NCBI RefSeq assembly: GCF_001936475.1
Contig: NZ_MSPQ01000010.1
Location: forward strand, 184,176 to 248,175
DNA length: 64,000 nt
Source of the DNA: Algoriphagus marinus
GTDB lineage: Bacteria > Bacteroidota > Bacteroidia > Cytophagales > Cyclobacteriaceae
Direction: 5' to 3'
Under the pieces are notes generated by a model, which saw only the letters and a list, made by a program, of their open reading frames with translations, was not told where the DNA came from and made no database searches. Position 1 is the stretch's first letter, and every line of letters starts with the position of its first letter. Both the position numbers and the translations under genes were made by a program. Below, piece after piece: positions 16,548 to 24,800 of this stretch.

Positions 16548-16782
16548 AATTTAGGTCGGCATAGGAATTTTTTTGGGATGATTATCAATGAATAGAAATG
16601 GCACTTTAGCCCATTTCATCTAAGAACAAAGGAAGGAATTGGCTTTAGCCAAACCCTGTTAGTTTGTGAGCTCGATAAAAATGGCTGAGAATAGAAATTT
16701 CAAATTCTTAGGAATAAAAATGGAAGGGGGGTGGCTGATAGCCAAGGCAGATAAAACCAATTACAAATTGGTAAGGATAGAA

Positions 16783-16805
16783 GGGTGGGATTGCAAATCC
16801 CACCC
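16783..16805. repeat. GGGATTGCAAATCCC-type hairpin
   Basis: Perfect 10-bp arms (GGGTGGGATT, 16783-16792, and AATCCCACCC, 16796-16805) with a 3-nt loop. The centre resembles that of the repeat at 14336-14376. Confidence 0.5.
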
Positions 16806-16840
16806 AGTCCCACCGATATTTCTTCTTCACCCAGACGGGG

Positions 16841-16921
16841 TTTGGTACGCTCGTAGTATTTTAGTCCTGACTCTACAGCTCAGGATTCCTAAAAATAAAA
16901 ATGCTTAGATACTATCTGCGC
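16841..16921. repeat. 81-base direct repeat, copy B
   Basis: Second copy of 16316-16396 with six substitutions. It includes the first residues of the HTH reading frame with the same missing start codon, so it was copied from, or gave rise to, the already damaged version. Confidence 0.8.
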
Positions 16922-16975
16922 ATAAAAAAGTGTGGAAACTTCTCACGTTCAATATAAAAAATTAGTTTCAATAAT

Positions 16976-17383
16976 CTATTCGTTTGTTGCCTTTAATCTT
17001 TTATTAAAATGATAAACCCATAAAAGAATGTAAGGCAATAATAAACCAATCACCAAAAGTGATAGATAATCTGAATATTTAAAGGAAACTAAGTCCATCC
17101 AAACAATTAATAATAGAACAAAAGAAATTAAGCCAAGCAACCTTAAAGGTTTAGCTATTTTTATTTCAGATTCAAATTTATTGATAGTTAACATTTTTTT
17201 ATCTCTTTTTTTCTCCTCGTGGGTATTATTCAAGTGTCGGAATAACGCATAATTAAAACCTGACAACATAAATATTATCGAAAATATTGCAACTATGTTC
17301 AAATCTTTATCAGTGAACAAAAGAGTAAATATTGCCAAGATTGTTAGAAAAGGAATAATGAATTTTAAATATTTCGCTTGCAT
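16976..17383 (-). CDS. Four-helix membrane protein downstream of P1 (candidate immunity protein)
   Basis: 135 residues with four predicted transmembrane helices: about 7-24 (LKFIIPFLTILAIFTLLF), 29-49 (NIVAIFSIIFMLSGFNYALF), 79-101 (LRLLGLISFVLLLIVWMDLV) and 107-127 (LSLLVIGLLLPYILLWVYHF). A charged loop near 50-75 (HEEKKRDKK) lies between helices 2 and 3. It matches no family I recognise. It follows the P1 precursor gene on the same strand by 58 bases. Small polytopic proteins next to GG-leader peptides are often self-immunity proteins, so that role is plausible but is inference from position and topology only. Base composition is more AT-rich than in the flanking housekeeping genes. Confidence 0.65.
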   Translation of the reverse strand: MQAKYLKFIIPFLTILAIFTLLFTDKDLNIVAIFSIIFMLSGFNYALFRHLNNTHEEKKRDKKMLTINKFESEIKIAKPLRLLGLISFVLLLIVWMDLVSFKYSDYLSLLVIGLLLPYILLWVYHFNKRLKATNE

Positions 17384-17441
17384 ATAATGTGAGTTATGTC
17401 AATGACTAAGAGGTCAAAGACCTCCTAATCATTGGAATTAG

Positions 17442-17660
17442 TTAACAACCTTCATAAATGGCAATTGCAGCAGCAGCCGAAACACCCGCTACTACTTCTA
17501 AACCTACAGGATTGGACAAGACCCCCATAAATGCAACAGGAGCAAAAAAAGCAGTTGCTCCAAGGGCCGCTGTAGCTAGAATTCCACCAATACATCTTGT
17601 GGCGTCATTCATTGCTCCCCCGTTCACCATCTCCATTTGTTCGATACTTAATTCTCTCAT
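17442..17660 (-). CDS. Double-glycine-leader precursor peptide (P1)
   Basis: 72 residues: leader MRELSIEQMEMVNGG (15) and a 57-residue core. The core starts AMNDATRCIGGILATAALGA and continues through a hydrophobic, Gly/Ala-rich stretch (FFAPVAFMGVLSNPVG, VVAGVSAAAAIAIYEGC). It has two cysteines, at core position 8 and at the very C-terminus, and small-residue motifs typical of membrane-active bacteriocins. The leader fits cleavage and export by the C39 transporter encoded upstream. The HTH gene, inverted repeat (17722-17740) and promoter core (17704-17711) precede it, and a four-TM protein gene follows. Bacteriocin-like is the best guess; a signalling peptide is possible. Few Ser/Thr and no modification enzymes argue against a lanthipeptide. 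Confidence 0.88.
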   Translation of the reverse strand: MRELSIEQMEMVNGGAMNDATRCIGGILATAALGATAFFAPVAFMGVLSNPVGLEVVAGVSAAAAIAIYEGC

Positions 17661-17703
17661 AATTCTTATAGTTTTTAAAGTTAGAAGTTTGATTTAGAAT
17701 ACC

Positions 17704-17711
17704 CAAACATA
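17704..17711 (-). promoter_or_regulatory. -7 element of the P1 peptide gene
   Basis: Minus strand TATGTTTG is a perfect match to TAnnTTTG, 43 bases upstream of the P1 start. The inverted repeat covers the place of the -33 box. Confidence 0.6.
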
Positions 17712-17721
17712 AATTCAGGTC

Positions 17722-17740
17722 ACTGTCATTTCATTACAGT
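17722..17740 (-). promoter_or_regulatory. Inverted-repeat operator candidate upstream of P1
   Basis: ACTGTCATTTCATTACAGT, with symmetric ends ACTGT/ACAGT. It shares 14 of 19 bases with the element at 16118-16136, including both ends and the central ATTTC. It abuts the HTH stop codon (17740-17742) and lies 10 bases upstream of the promoter core, as in the P2 module. Confidence 0.65.
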
Positions 17741-17952
17741 CAGCCATTTTTTTTTGAAAAAATATAGCTCTTTGATTCCTTACAAAATATGATCTCCTCA
17801 TTCACGATTAAGCGAAGATCATCTAGGATTCGATAGACCATTCTTTCCTTTACACCAAGTCTATTTGCAAGCTCCCTCGGACTCCCCGTCTTTTCTTTTT
17901 CGATCAGCTCGATCAGTAGCTTCGTGCGCTCGTAGTATTTTAGTCCTGCCAT
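17740..17952 (-). CDS. Small helix-turn-helix regulator of the peptide locus
   Basis: 70 residues. Residues 4-49 read as a winged-helix HTH: YYERTKLLIELIEKEKTG (helix 1), SPRELANRLG (helix 2), VKERMVYRILDDLRLI (recognition helix). A short hairpin then ends in CKESKSYIFSKKNG. This resembles the HTH_11/DeoR N-terminal DNA-binding domain alone, without an effector domain. It starts three bases after the transporter stop codon, so it is the last gene of the export operon. An inverted repeat overlaps its own stop codon and precedes the P1 promoter; the same arrangement occurs with a dead paralog at 16136-16348. It probably controls peptide expression; activator or repressor cannot be decided. Confidence 0.8.
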   Translation of the reverse strand: MAGLKYYERTKLLIELIEKEKTGSPRELANRLGVKERMVYRILDDLRLIVNEEIIFCKESKSYIFSKKNG

Positions 17953-17955
17953 GAT

Positions 17956-20145
17956 CTAGTGGGTAAGGTGAAGAATTTGTTTGAAGGCTCTGGAATAGGT
18001 GTTTTCTTCATTGAGGAGTTGGGTATGGGATCCTGAGAATGCGATTTTTCCATCCTGAAGCAGTAGTATCCGATCAGCTCTTGCTGCCAAGCTGGGCTGA
18101 TGAGTAATCATCAGAAGTGCTGCCTGTCTTTTGTTGAGGTAGTGCTGGATCAGGTGCAGCAGTTGATCTTCCAGCTCCCAGTCCATGGCAGCGGTCGCTT
18201 CATCCAGAATTAGCAGCTCTGGCTCTCTCACCAAGGCTCGGACGATACCGACCAGCTGACGCTGACCCCCGGAAAGATTTCTTCCATCCTCCCCGCAAAG
18301 CGTCAGCGCTCCTTGAGGCAAGGCCTTGAAAAGATTCCAAAGCCCCAGCTCTTCCCCGACTTTGGCAATGCGCTCCAGCTCTTTGGGATCTGTACTCAGT
18401 GCAATATTATCAAAGACCGTGGCATTGAAAATCTTCTCCTTTTGATTGACCACTCCCAGAGATCCGCGCCAGTCACTCAATGAAATCTCCTTGGAGTCTC
18501 TCCCTTTGAATCGAATATTTCCTGACTCTGGCGAATAAAATCGCTGAATCAAATCCACCAACGTACTTTTGCCTGTACCCACCGGAGCAAAGACTGCCAC
18601 AAATGCTCCTGCCTCTACTTGAAAACTCAACCCTTTCAGAATCTGCGTCCGTCCGGGATAGCGAAAAGTCACTTGATCCAGTCTCAGTAGCGGAGAATTC
18701 CCTATAATAGGCTGACCTTTTTCTATGGGTTCATCTGACTCCATATCCAAGCCAGCAATCTCAAAGAGTCGATCAAAGGCGACTTTGGCTTCCTGAAACT
18801 GAATATTGGCGACCACTAGTCCTGCCACTGCCGGCACGATGGTACTACCCACAGAGATCAATGCCATCAATTCTCCGAGAAGTAGCTCGCCCTGAAAAAT
18901 CAAATAGACTCCGGCCCCGAAAAGCAAACTCATAAAAATGGCGACAATCAGTTGGGTCCAAAACGAAAAATTATTTCCGATAATGGCCAGTTCATAGCCC
19001 TTCGATTGGTACATGGAATAGACATTTTCGATCCGGCTTTGATATTCTTTTTCCTTCGAGTAGGATCGAATCACATGCATGCCCGTGAGGCTATCCACAT
19101 ACTGGGTTTCATTCAGGGAGTGGGCCGCCATCACTTCTTTTTGCTTTGCTAAAATCGGCGCATGATATTTCCAACCGGCAATCAAAAAGAAGAACACACC
19201 TAGCAAACAAATCAAACCGATAAGGCTAGATTGATAAAAGACAAATACCAAGGACACGATCACTACCAATAGATTGATAATGACTGTACCTGTAATTAAG
19301 GAGACCGTATTTCGGATGCGAAGGGAGTCATTCATTCGGGCAATCAGATCACCAGTGCTATAGCCTCGAAAGTAATTCATCGGCAGCTTGAGGATTCGCT
19401 CGATAAAGGAGGAGACGATCCGAACATTGAGATCTCTGCCCTGCCTGGCCATAAAAACGCCTTGGATATAGCCCAAAATTGCTCGAAAACTAAGGAGAAA
19501 ACACAAGGCTACGACGCCCATGATTGCTTTATCATAGGTTTCATTCGGAAGAAAATCATCGATCAGCCGCTGGGAAAAAATTGCCGTGGAAAGCCCGGTG
19601 ACAGCCATCAAACTACCGATGACTGTCGCTACGATCAGGATGGGAATATCCTCAGCGATCAGCGACACAAACCAGGTTCGTTTAGATCGGGAAACTAGCG
19701 CTTTACTTTGCAAGGCTTCCGTGGGCTCAAGTCGAAGGAGTATTCCTGATTTCCATTGCGCCAAAAGCTCAGATTCTGACATTCCCAAAATACCTACACC
19801 GGGATCGCTCACCCAATGCTTTCCCTCAACAAAACCAAAATACACTAGGTAATGCTCCCGATTTTGATCCTGAACCACATGTAATATCGCTGGGCCGCTA
19901 AGCTCTTTCAAGTGAATCAACTCCGCTTCAAATCCTTTGGCTTCATAGCCGATCTTTTGCGCAGCCTGTATCAAGCCGAGCATCGTAGTACCACTTTGGC
20001 TGGTGCCGCTGATATCCCGGAGTTTTTCCTGCGAAAATTCCGCCCCGTAAAATCTGGAAATCGTACAGAGGCAAGCCAAACCACAAGCGTATTCCCCCAG
20101 TTGTGCTACGTGATACTTTTTAAGCTTATTTGGAGAAAAGGTCAT
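17956..20145 (-). CDS. Peptidase C39-containing ABC transporter (PCAT) for GG-leader peptides
   Basis: 729 residues. Residues 1-140 are a C39 peptidase with the oxyanion Gln15, nucleophile Cys21 (AQLGEYACGLACL), His98 (REHYLVYFG) and Asp114 (WVSDPG), so the protease looks active. A six-helix ABC exporter domain spans about 150-440 (SFIERILKLPMNYFRGYSTG coupling region). The nucleotide-binding domain follows, with Walker A APVGTGKST, signature NLSGGQRQ, Walker B LLILDEATAAMD and an H-loop His in MITHQ. It should cleave leaders after Gly-Gly in the cytoplasm and export the cores. Its start overlaps the upstream thioredoxin gene by 4 bases and the HTH gene follows 3 bases later, so all are one operon. 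The precursors at 15878, 16348 and 17442 are the obvious substrates. Confidence 0.95.
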   Translation of the reverse strand: MTFSPNKLKKYHVAQLGEYACGLACLCTISRFYGAEFSQEKLRDISGTSQSGTTMLGLIQAAQKIGYEAKGFEAELIHLKELSGPAILHVVQDQNREHYLVYFGFVEGKHWVSDPGVGILGMSESELLAQWKSGILLRLEPTEALQSKALVSRSKRTWFVSLIAEDIPILIVATVIGSLMAVTGLSTAIFSQRLIDDFLPNETYDKAIMGVVALCFLLSFRAILGYIQGVFMARQGRDLNVRIVSSFIERILKLPMNYFRGYSTGDLIARMNDSLRIRNTVSLITGTVIINLLVVIVSLVFVFYQSSLIGLICLLGVFFFLIAGWKYHAPILAKQKEVMAAHSLNETQYVDSLTGMHVIRSYSKEKEYQSRIENVYSMYQSKGYELAIIGNNFSFWTQLIVAIFMSLLFGAGVYLIFQGELLLGELMALISVGSTIVPAVAGLVVANIQFQEAKVAFDRLFEIAGLDMESDEPIEKGQPIIGNSPLLRLDQVTFRYPGRTQILKGLSFQVEAGAFVAVFAPVGTGKSTLVDLIQRFYSPESGNIRFKGRDSKEISLSDWRGSLGVVNQKEKIFNATVFDNIALSTDPKELERIAKVGEELGLWNLFKALPQGALTLCGEDGRNLSGGQRQLVGIVRALVREPELLILDEATAAMDWELEDQLLHLIQHYLNKRQAALLMITHQPSLAARADRILLLQDGKIAFSGSHTQLLNEENTYSRAFKQILHLTH

Positions 20146-20678
20146 AGTCCTGTTCCTTTTTGAATTGTAAGCTGCTCAAGTAGTAAATCTACTTTCACAG
20201 GGCCTGAATAATCCTCCAAAAGGCTTCCCGAACGATCATAGATAAATAAAGCTGGCACGCCTTTTATTCCATAATACGTTGCGACTGTCATCTCCGAGTC
20301 GATGAGAAAATGAACTGATTCACGGTCGGAAATTCCAAGTTCTTGGATGAAATCCTTAACCTCTTCCACAGGCTGTACGGTCACGAATACCAAGGCATGG
20401 GAATCAAATTCGACGATTCTTTTGGCAATTGAATTCAGCTCCATCTGGCATATTTCACAGGTTGAGTTGAAATACACCAAGAGGGATGACTTATTTCCTA
20501 CCAGTGCTTTCAAATTTACCGATTGCCCGTCTAAGTCCGGTAAGTCCAAATCAGGCAATCGTATGATTTGAGACTGGATAAGTTCTTTCTTCGCTTCTTT
20601 TTGCTGGAAAGAGAAACCTAGGTAAACCAGGGCTGAAAGTAGTGCCAGGGATAGGAATATTAGAAGTAGTTTGCGCAT
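20142..20678 (-). CDS. TlpA-like membrane-anchored thioredoxin
   Basis: 178 residues. A hydrophobic N-terminal segment (about 4-24, LLLIFLSLALLSALVYLGF) anchors it or directs export. A TlpA/AhpC-TSA-type thioredoxin fold follows: IRLPDLDLPDLDGQSVNLKAL, then LLVYFNSTCEICQMELNSIA with the CxxC active site (CEIC), and the cis-Pro loop GVPALFIYDRSG. The domain should face the periplasm. It overlaps the transporter gene by 4 bases and follows the membrane-protein gene by 13, so it belongs to the export operon. A role in making or reducing disulfides of the exported two-Cys peptides is an attractive inference; general redox housekeeping is the alternative. Confidence 0.87.
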   Translation of the reverse strand: MRKLLLIFLSLALLSALVYLGFSFQQKEAKKELIQSQIIRLPDLDLPDLDGQSVNLKALVGNKSSLLVYFNSTCEICQMELNSIAKRIVEFDSHALVFVTVQPVEEVKDFIQELGISDRESVHFLIDSEMTVATYYGIKGVPALFIYDRSGSLLEDYSGPVKVDLLLEQLTIQKGTGL

Positions 20679-20691
20679 GGTTAAAAAAGTT

Positions 20692-21321
20692 TTAGGTGAA
20701 ATTGAGCGTAAGAAAAAGAATCAGAACCAACCAAAACACCAAGGCGAATGAATAGGAGCCGAAAGCAACTTTAGCACTTCGCCCTAGATCAATCTGAACT
20801 TCCTGCTGAAAAAAGAAGACCAACAGGAAACAATAACCGATTTCAAATAAATTGACCAATTGTAGCGGATAGATAAAGAGCGGATTCAGTTCGCTTAGCT
20901 CAAACAAATTCAGAACGGATAAGGGGTAAAAAACCGAAAACTCTTCATAGGAGAAGTCGCCCGATGATACTACAATCACTTTCACCAAGCCTGCAATAAC
21001 CAGGATGCTCTCTGCAAAAACCGCCACTTTGAAAAGTCGGATTAATTTGATTCCCTGATGCAGGTTTGCAAAAAACAATCCTGCATAAAGCACCAGAGCA
21101 ATCAGCCAGCACTTGATGACAAGAATCATAAAAGTGAACAATCCACTAAACTTATTCCAGTAGCGCATATCCTCCAAAGTGTCCAAAAGGACATTTTCAG
21201 GAATTTCGATTTCCGTTTGCTTGGCCAGCGCATTTAAAAACATCCCCTCTACATCAAGCAAGAGATAGGTCACTAGGAAAAGAGCCAGAGAATATAAGGC
21301 GAGAAGTAAAAATGATTTCAT
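20692..21321 (-). CDS. Five-helix membrane protein, first gene of the peptide export operon
   Basis: 209 residues with about five transmembrane helices: 5-22, 58-84 (FSGLFTFMILVIKCWLIALV), 98-118 (VAVFAESILVIAGLVKVIVV), 148-171 and 188-207 (SYSFALVFWLVLILFLTLNF). I do not recognise the family; the spacing of helices recalls Yip1-type membrane proteins but no motif confirms this. Thirteen bases separate it from the thioredoxin gene, so it is co-transcribed with the C39 transporter. A helper of export or an immunity role is possible. Upstream, the sequence AAAGTTTG on the minus strand is a weak -7 match. Confidence 0.7.
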   Translation of the reverse strand: MKSFLLLALYSLALFLVTYLLLDVEGMFLNALAKQTEIEIPENVLLDTLEDMRYWNKFSGLFTFMILVIKCWLIALVLYAGLFFANLHQGIKLIRLFKVAVFAESILVIAGLVKVIVVSSGDFSYEEFSVFYPLSVLNLFELSELNPLFIYPLQLVNLFEIGYCFLLVFFFQQEVQIDLGRSAKVAFGSYSFALVFWLVLILFLTLNFT

Positions 21322-21710
21322 CCGAGGGTATTAAGTTTTGAACTAAATCCAGCCTAAGAACTAGCTCAAACTTTATATATCCAAATATTTAAAAATTAGA
21401 TCAATGTGCCGATAATACGAATAACTTAATTCTACGGAATATAATTCTGATAGCCCTCCCCCCTAATTAGTTAGTGAACAGAATAATCTTCGGAAATAAT
21501 ACTTAAATTTTTAAGAATATTTTTTTTACTATTTAAAGAAAATTTATAATGAATCGGTGCAGATATTCTCTGAAGGGTTCACCAAGGAGAATGACAAAAT
21601 ACTTACCCTAAATCTTAAAGATTTCAAGACCTCGGTCATTCCAACAGTATCCATTAGGGAATTTTTAGCTGTATTGAAATCACAATAACCTCTCACAACC
21701 AAATTAAATA

Positions 21711-21743
21711 AAAAGCCCTCAATCGTTACAATTGAGGGCTTTT
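21711..21743 (-). terminator. Terminator of the VPS10-like gene
   Basis: Perfect 13-bp arms AAAAGCCCTCAAT / ATTGAGGGCTTTT with a 7-nt loop. On the minus strand the stem is followed by TTTATTT. It lies 61 bases after the stop codon of the gene at 21804. Confidence 0.85.
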
Positions 21744-21752
21744 GCATTATAA

Positions 21753-21802
21753 AACCTTCGAGGAGATCCTTCCTCCTTCGTCGTCAGGATAACGCCTCAA
21801 AG
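21753..21802. repeat. Dispersed intergenic repeat, second copy
   Basis: Bounded by AACCTTCGAGG and CCTCAAAGGTT (imperfect inverted arms), with an inner stretch complementary to the one at 8459-8481. It directly follows the stop codon of the VPS10-like gene. Confidence 0.5.
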
Positions 21803-21803
21803 G

Positions 21804-24800
21804 TTAGTCCTTCTTCTTGGGCGCCAAGAAAGGAATCTTCTGATCGATCATTGCTTGCTGCAAGGCTTCGGCAGATTTCATTACGGTTTCTGATTCCTTT
21901 ATCAGGATTTCATATTTCTTCAACATATCAGCTGCATAAGCTTTTTGGCCATCAGTGACCGGAGGTTCCTGATTGGCAATGGTCCCATAAATATGAGCCA
22001 ACTCCGCATCCAATTGATTTGGGAAGTTGATCACATCCTGGAAAGTCTTCTGCTTTGGCTGAATCAATTTAGCCTCTAGGGCATCAATAGATTTGATCAA
22101 TTCTTCTGCTTGAGTGCTCCAGTCCGCGTAATCTTCTTTAGATACCCGAGATTGAAGATCTTTCACTTGAGTTCGAAGCGAACGGAGGTCATCAGCTGTT
22201 TTTCGAGTGGCAATCAAGGCAGTGGCTATCGGCTTAAGTGCTGCCTGCTGCGCATCATAGGCTGCTTGGCTAGCAGACCATCTCGGATCAGGTTTTACCG
22301 TTAAGTCTTTGGTAATCTGCTGATCTCCATATTCGAAAACGGCTTTATATTTTCCCGGCGCGACCAGAGCAGGCCCCACACCGATGCCTGAGAACACTCC
22401 CTCCACCGGATCAAATCCCTCTATCGCCAAATCCCAATGCAGTCGATTCATTCCAGCTTCCTTCTTGATTTTACCTTTCTTTGCTTCCGAATCTGTGGTA
22501 AAGGTCCGCAAAACGGCTCCGCTGGCATCTAAAATCTCGACAGTCAGATCGGTAGAATCTGAATCTGCTTTCAGATAGTACATCATTGAAAATCCCTCGT
22601 ATGGGTTTTGTCCCATCTCCATACTTTCGGATCGCACCGCCAAGTCTCGAATAGCATCCTCAGGCTCGTAGACATAGAAATCCGCCTTTCCCGCTTCGGC
22701 TAATTCATAAAGTGGATTCAAATCATCCATCACCCAGAAGGCCCGACCTTGTGTGGCGACAATCATGTCATTATCCTGAATCATCAAATCCGTGATCGGC
22801 ACGACTGGAAGATTATGCTGGAAATTCTCCCAAAGCTGACCACCATTGAATGAAACATATAGGCCAGTCTCTGTGCCTGCATATAGTAGATCTTTCTGAT
22901 TTGGATCTTCGCGAACTACCCGAACATGAGCTTCAGGAGCAATACCATTCACCAGTCGAGTCCAGCTTTTCCCATAATCAGAAGACTTGAAAACATGCGG
23001 AGTGAAGTCGTTGTATTTGTAACTGTTGAAAGCCACATAGACGGTAGCCGGATCATGCGGAGAAACTTCAATCTGATTGACCATTCCTTCCGGAGTGTTT
23101 GGAATCGTGATATTCGACCAGCTTTTCCCTCCATCCTGAGTGACATGAAGTAAGCCATCATCCGCTCCTGCATAAAGTACATCTGGGGTAAAAGGGGATT
23201 CTGCCAAATAGTAAATCGTGTGAAAAACTTCTCCTCCTGCACCTTCATTGGTGATCGGTCCGCCTCCAGCAATGAGGTGAGTCGTGTCATTTTTCGTCAA
23301 ATCCGGTGAAATCTCTTCCCAGCTGATGCCTCGATTGGTGGTTTTCAAAATCACATTTCCAGCATGATAAATCACGCTACGATCATGGATCGAAGAAATA
23401 ATTGGCGCATTCCAATTGAACCTGTATTTGACATCCCGAGGATTGGAAGCCAGACCTTGATAAGGATAAGCCATCACGTCTTTTTCCAATTTTGTCTTAG
23501 CATTCCATTCGGTGATGATCCCCTGATAGCAACCTGAATAGATGTAGATTGGATTTTCCGGATCAAATGCAGAGTACGCGGACTCGCAACCACCTACAGG
23601 ATAAAATTCCTCTGGACCGATACCCGGACCGTTAGCTCGTGAAGCAATAGAAACAGAGGAATTATCTTGCTGACCGCCATAAATCCGATACGGAAACTGG
23701 CGGTCAGCGTTCACTCTGTAGAATTGTGAAGTAGGCTGATTATCCTGTCTTGACCAATCTTTACCCGCATTGATCGTCACATTTGCACCGCCGTCATTGG
23801 CATTGACCATGTATTGGGGATGCGCTGGATTGATCCAAAGTTGGTGATTGTCTCCATGTCGGGTGCGCATATTGGTAAAAGTCTTACCGCCATCTTTGGA
23901 TTCCACCAATGGAGCATTCATAATATAAACCGTCTCCGGCTCAGTTGGGTGAGCCAAAATATGCATGTAATACCAAGATCGAGCCCGTAGCAAGCGATCC
24001 GGATTGACGAGTTTCCAGTTTTTACCAGCATCATTGGATCGATACAAACCGCCATCTTCCGCCTCGATGATCGCCCAAACAATATTGCCATTTGCTCTAG
24101 AAACAGAGATTCCAATTTTACCCATGGTTTCTTTTGGAAGACCTTCGGAAAGCTTTTCCCAAGTTTTGCCGGTATCGACAGATTTGTAGATTCCAGAACC
24201 CGGACCTCCACTTTTCACCTGCCAAGGATAGCGTCGATGATCCCAATAAGCCGCATAAATGATTCTAGGATTGGTCATATCCATACTTAGGTCGGAAACT
24301 CCTGAGTTCTCATCTACATAGTGAACCTTTGTCCAATTCGCTCCACCATCTTCCGATCGATAGATTCCCCGATCTTCAGTCGCACCATAGGGACTTCCCT
24401 GTGCTCCGACAAGCAATACTTCTGGGTTGCTTGGATGCACCACGATTTTGGAGATCTGACGGGTTTTTTCCAAACCGATATGTGACCAAGTTTTTCCGGC
24501 ATCGGTAGATTTATAGACACCATCTCCGTGAGAGGTCATCACTCCACGAACCGGCGCTTCGCCCATACCCACATAAATCACATTGGGATCGGATTCAGAA
24601 ACGGTGATTGCTCCTACAGAAGCAGTATTGAAGAAGCCGTCAGAGATATTTGTCCAGCTTTCGCCTGCATCGGTGGTCTTCCAAACTCCACCCGTAGCTC
24701 CCATATAATAGGTCAAAGGTTCTTGGACTACCCCAGCAACAGCAGTAGCTCGACCACCACGAAAAGGTCCGACAAGTCGGAATTCCATCGCGTTATAAAG

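Larger units (their letters stand above)
16498..16975. other. Intergenic remnant region of the peptide locus
   Basis: 478 bases without a supported gene. It holds the P3 promoter core (16540-16547), a hairpin with perfect 10-bp arms GGGTGGGATT / AATCCCACCC at 16783-16805 (loop GCA), and repeat copy B (16841-16921), a second remnant of the HTH gene's 5' end. A plus-strand frame at 16666-16908 runs through these repeats and has no recognisable features. The stretch looks like the scar of deleted modules. Confidence 0.6.
21322..21803. other. Intergenic region between the export operon and the VPS10-like gene
   Basis: 482 bases. The left part (21322-21540) is AT-rich and probably holds the export operon promoter. 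A 67-codon minus-strand frame (21544-21747) shows no conserved features and runs through the terminator, so it is not called. The terminator at 21711-21743 and the repeat at 21753-21802 fill the right end. Confidence 0.6.

Noticed and set aside
16666..16908. 80-codon plus-strand frame
   Set aside because: It is made of the hairpin at 16783-16805 and repeat copy B, which derives from a minus-strand regulator remnant.
17442..17660. Lanthipeptide precursor
   Set aside because: The core has few Ser/Thr, and no LanB/LanC/LanM-type enzyme is in the locus.
21544..21747. 67-codon minus-strand frame
   Set aside because: No conserved features, and it runs through the terminator hairpin of the VPS10-like gene.
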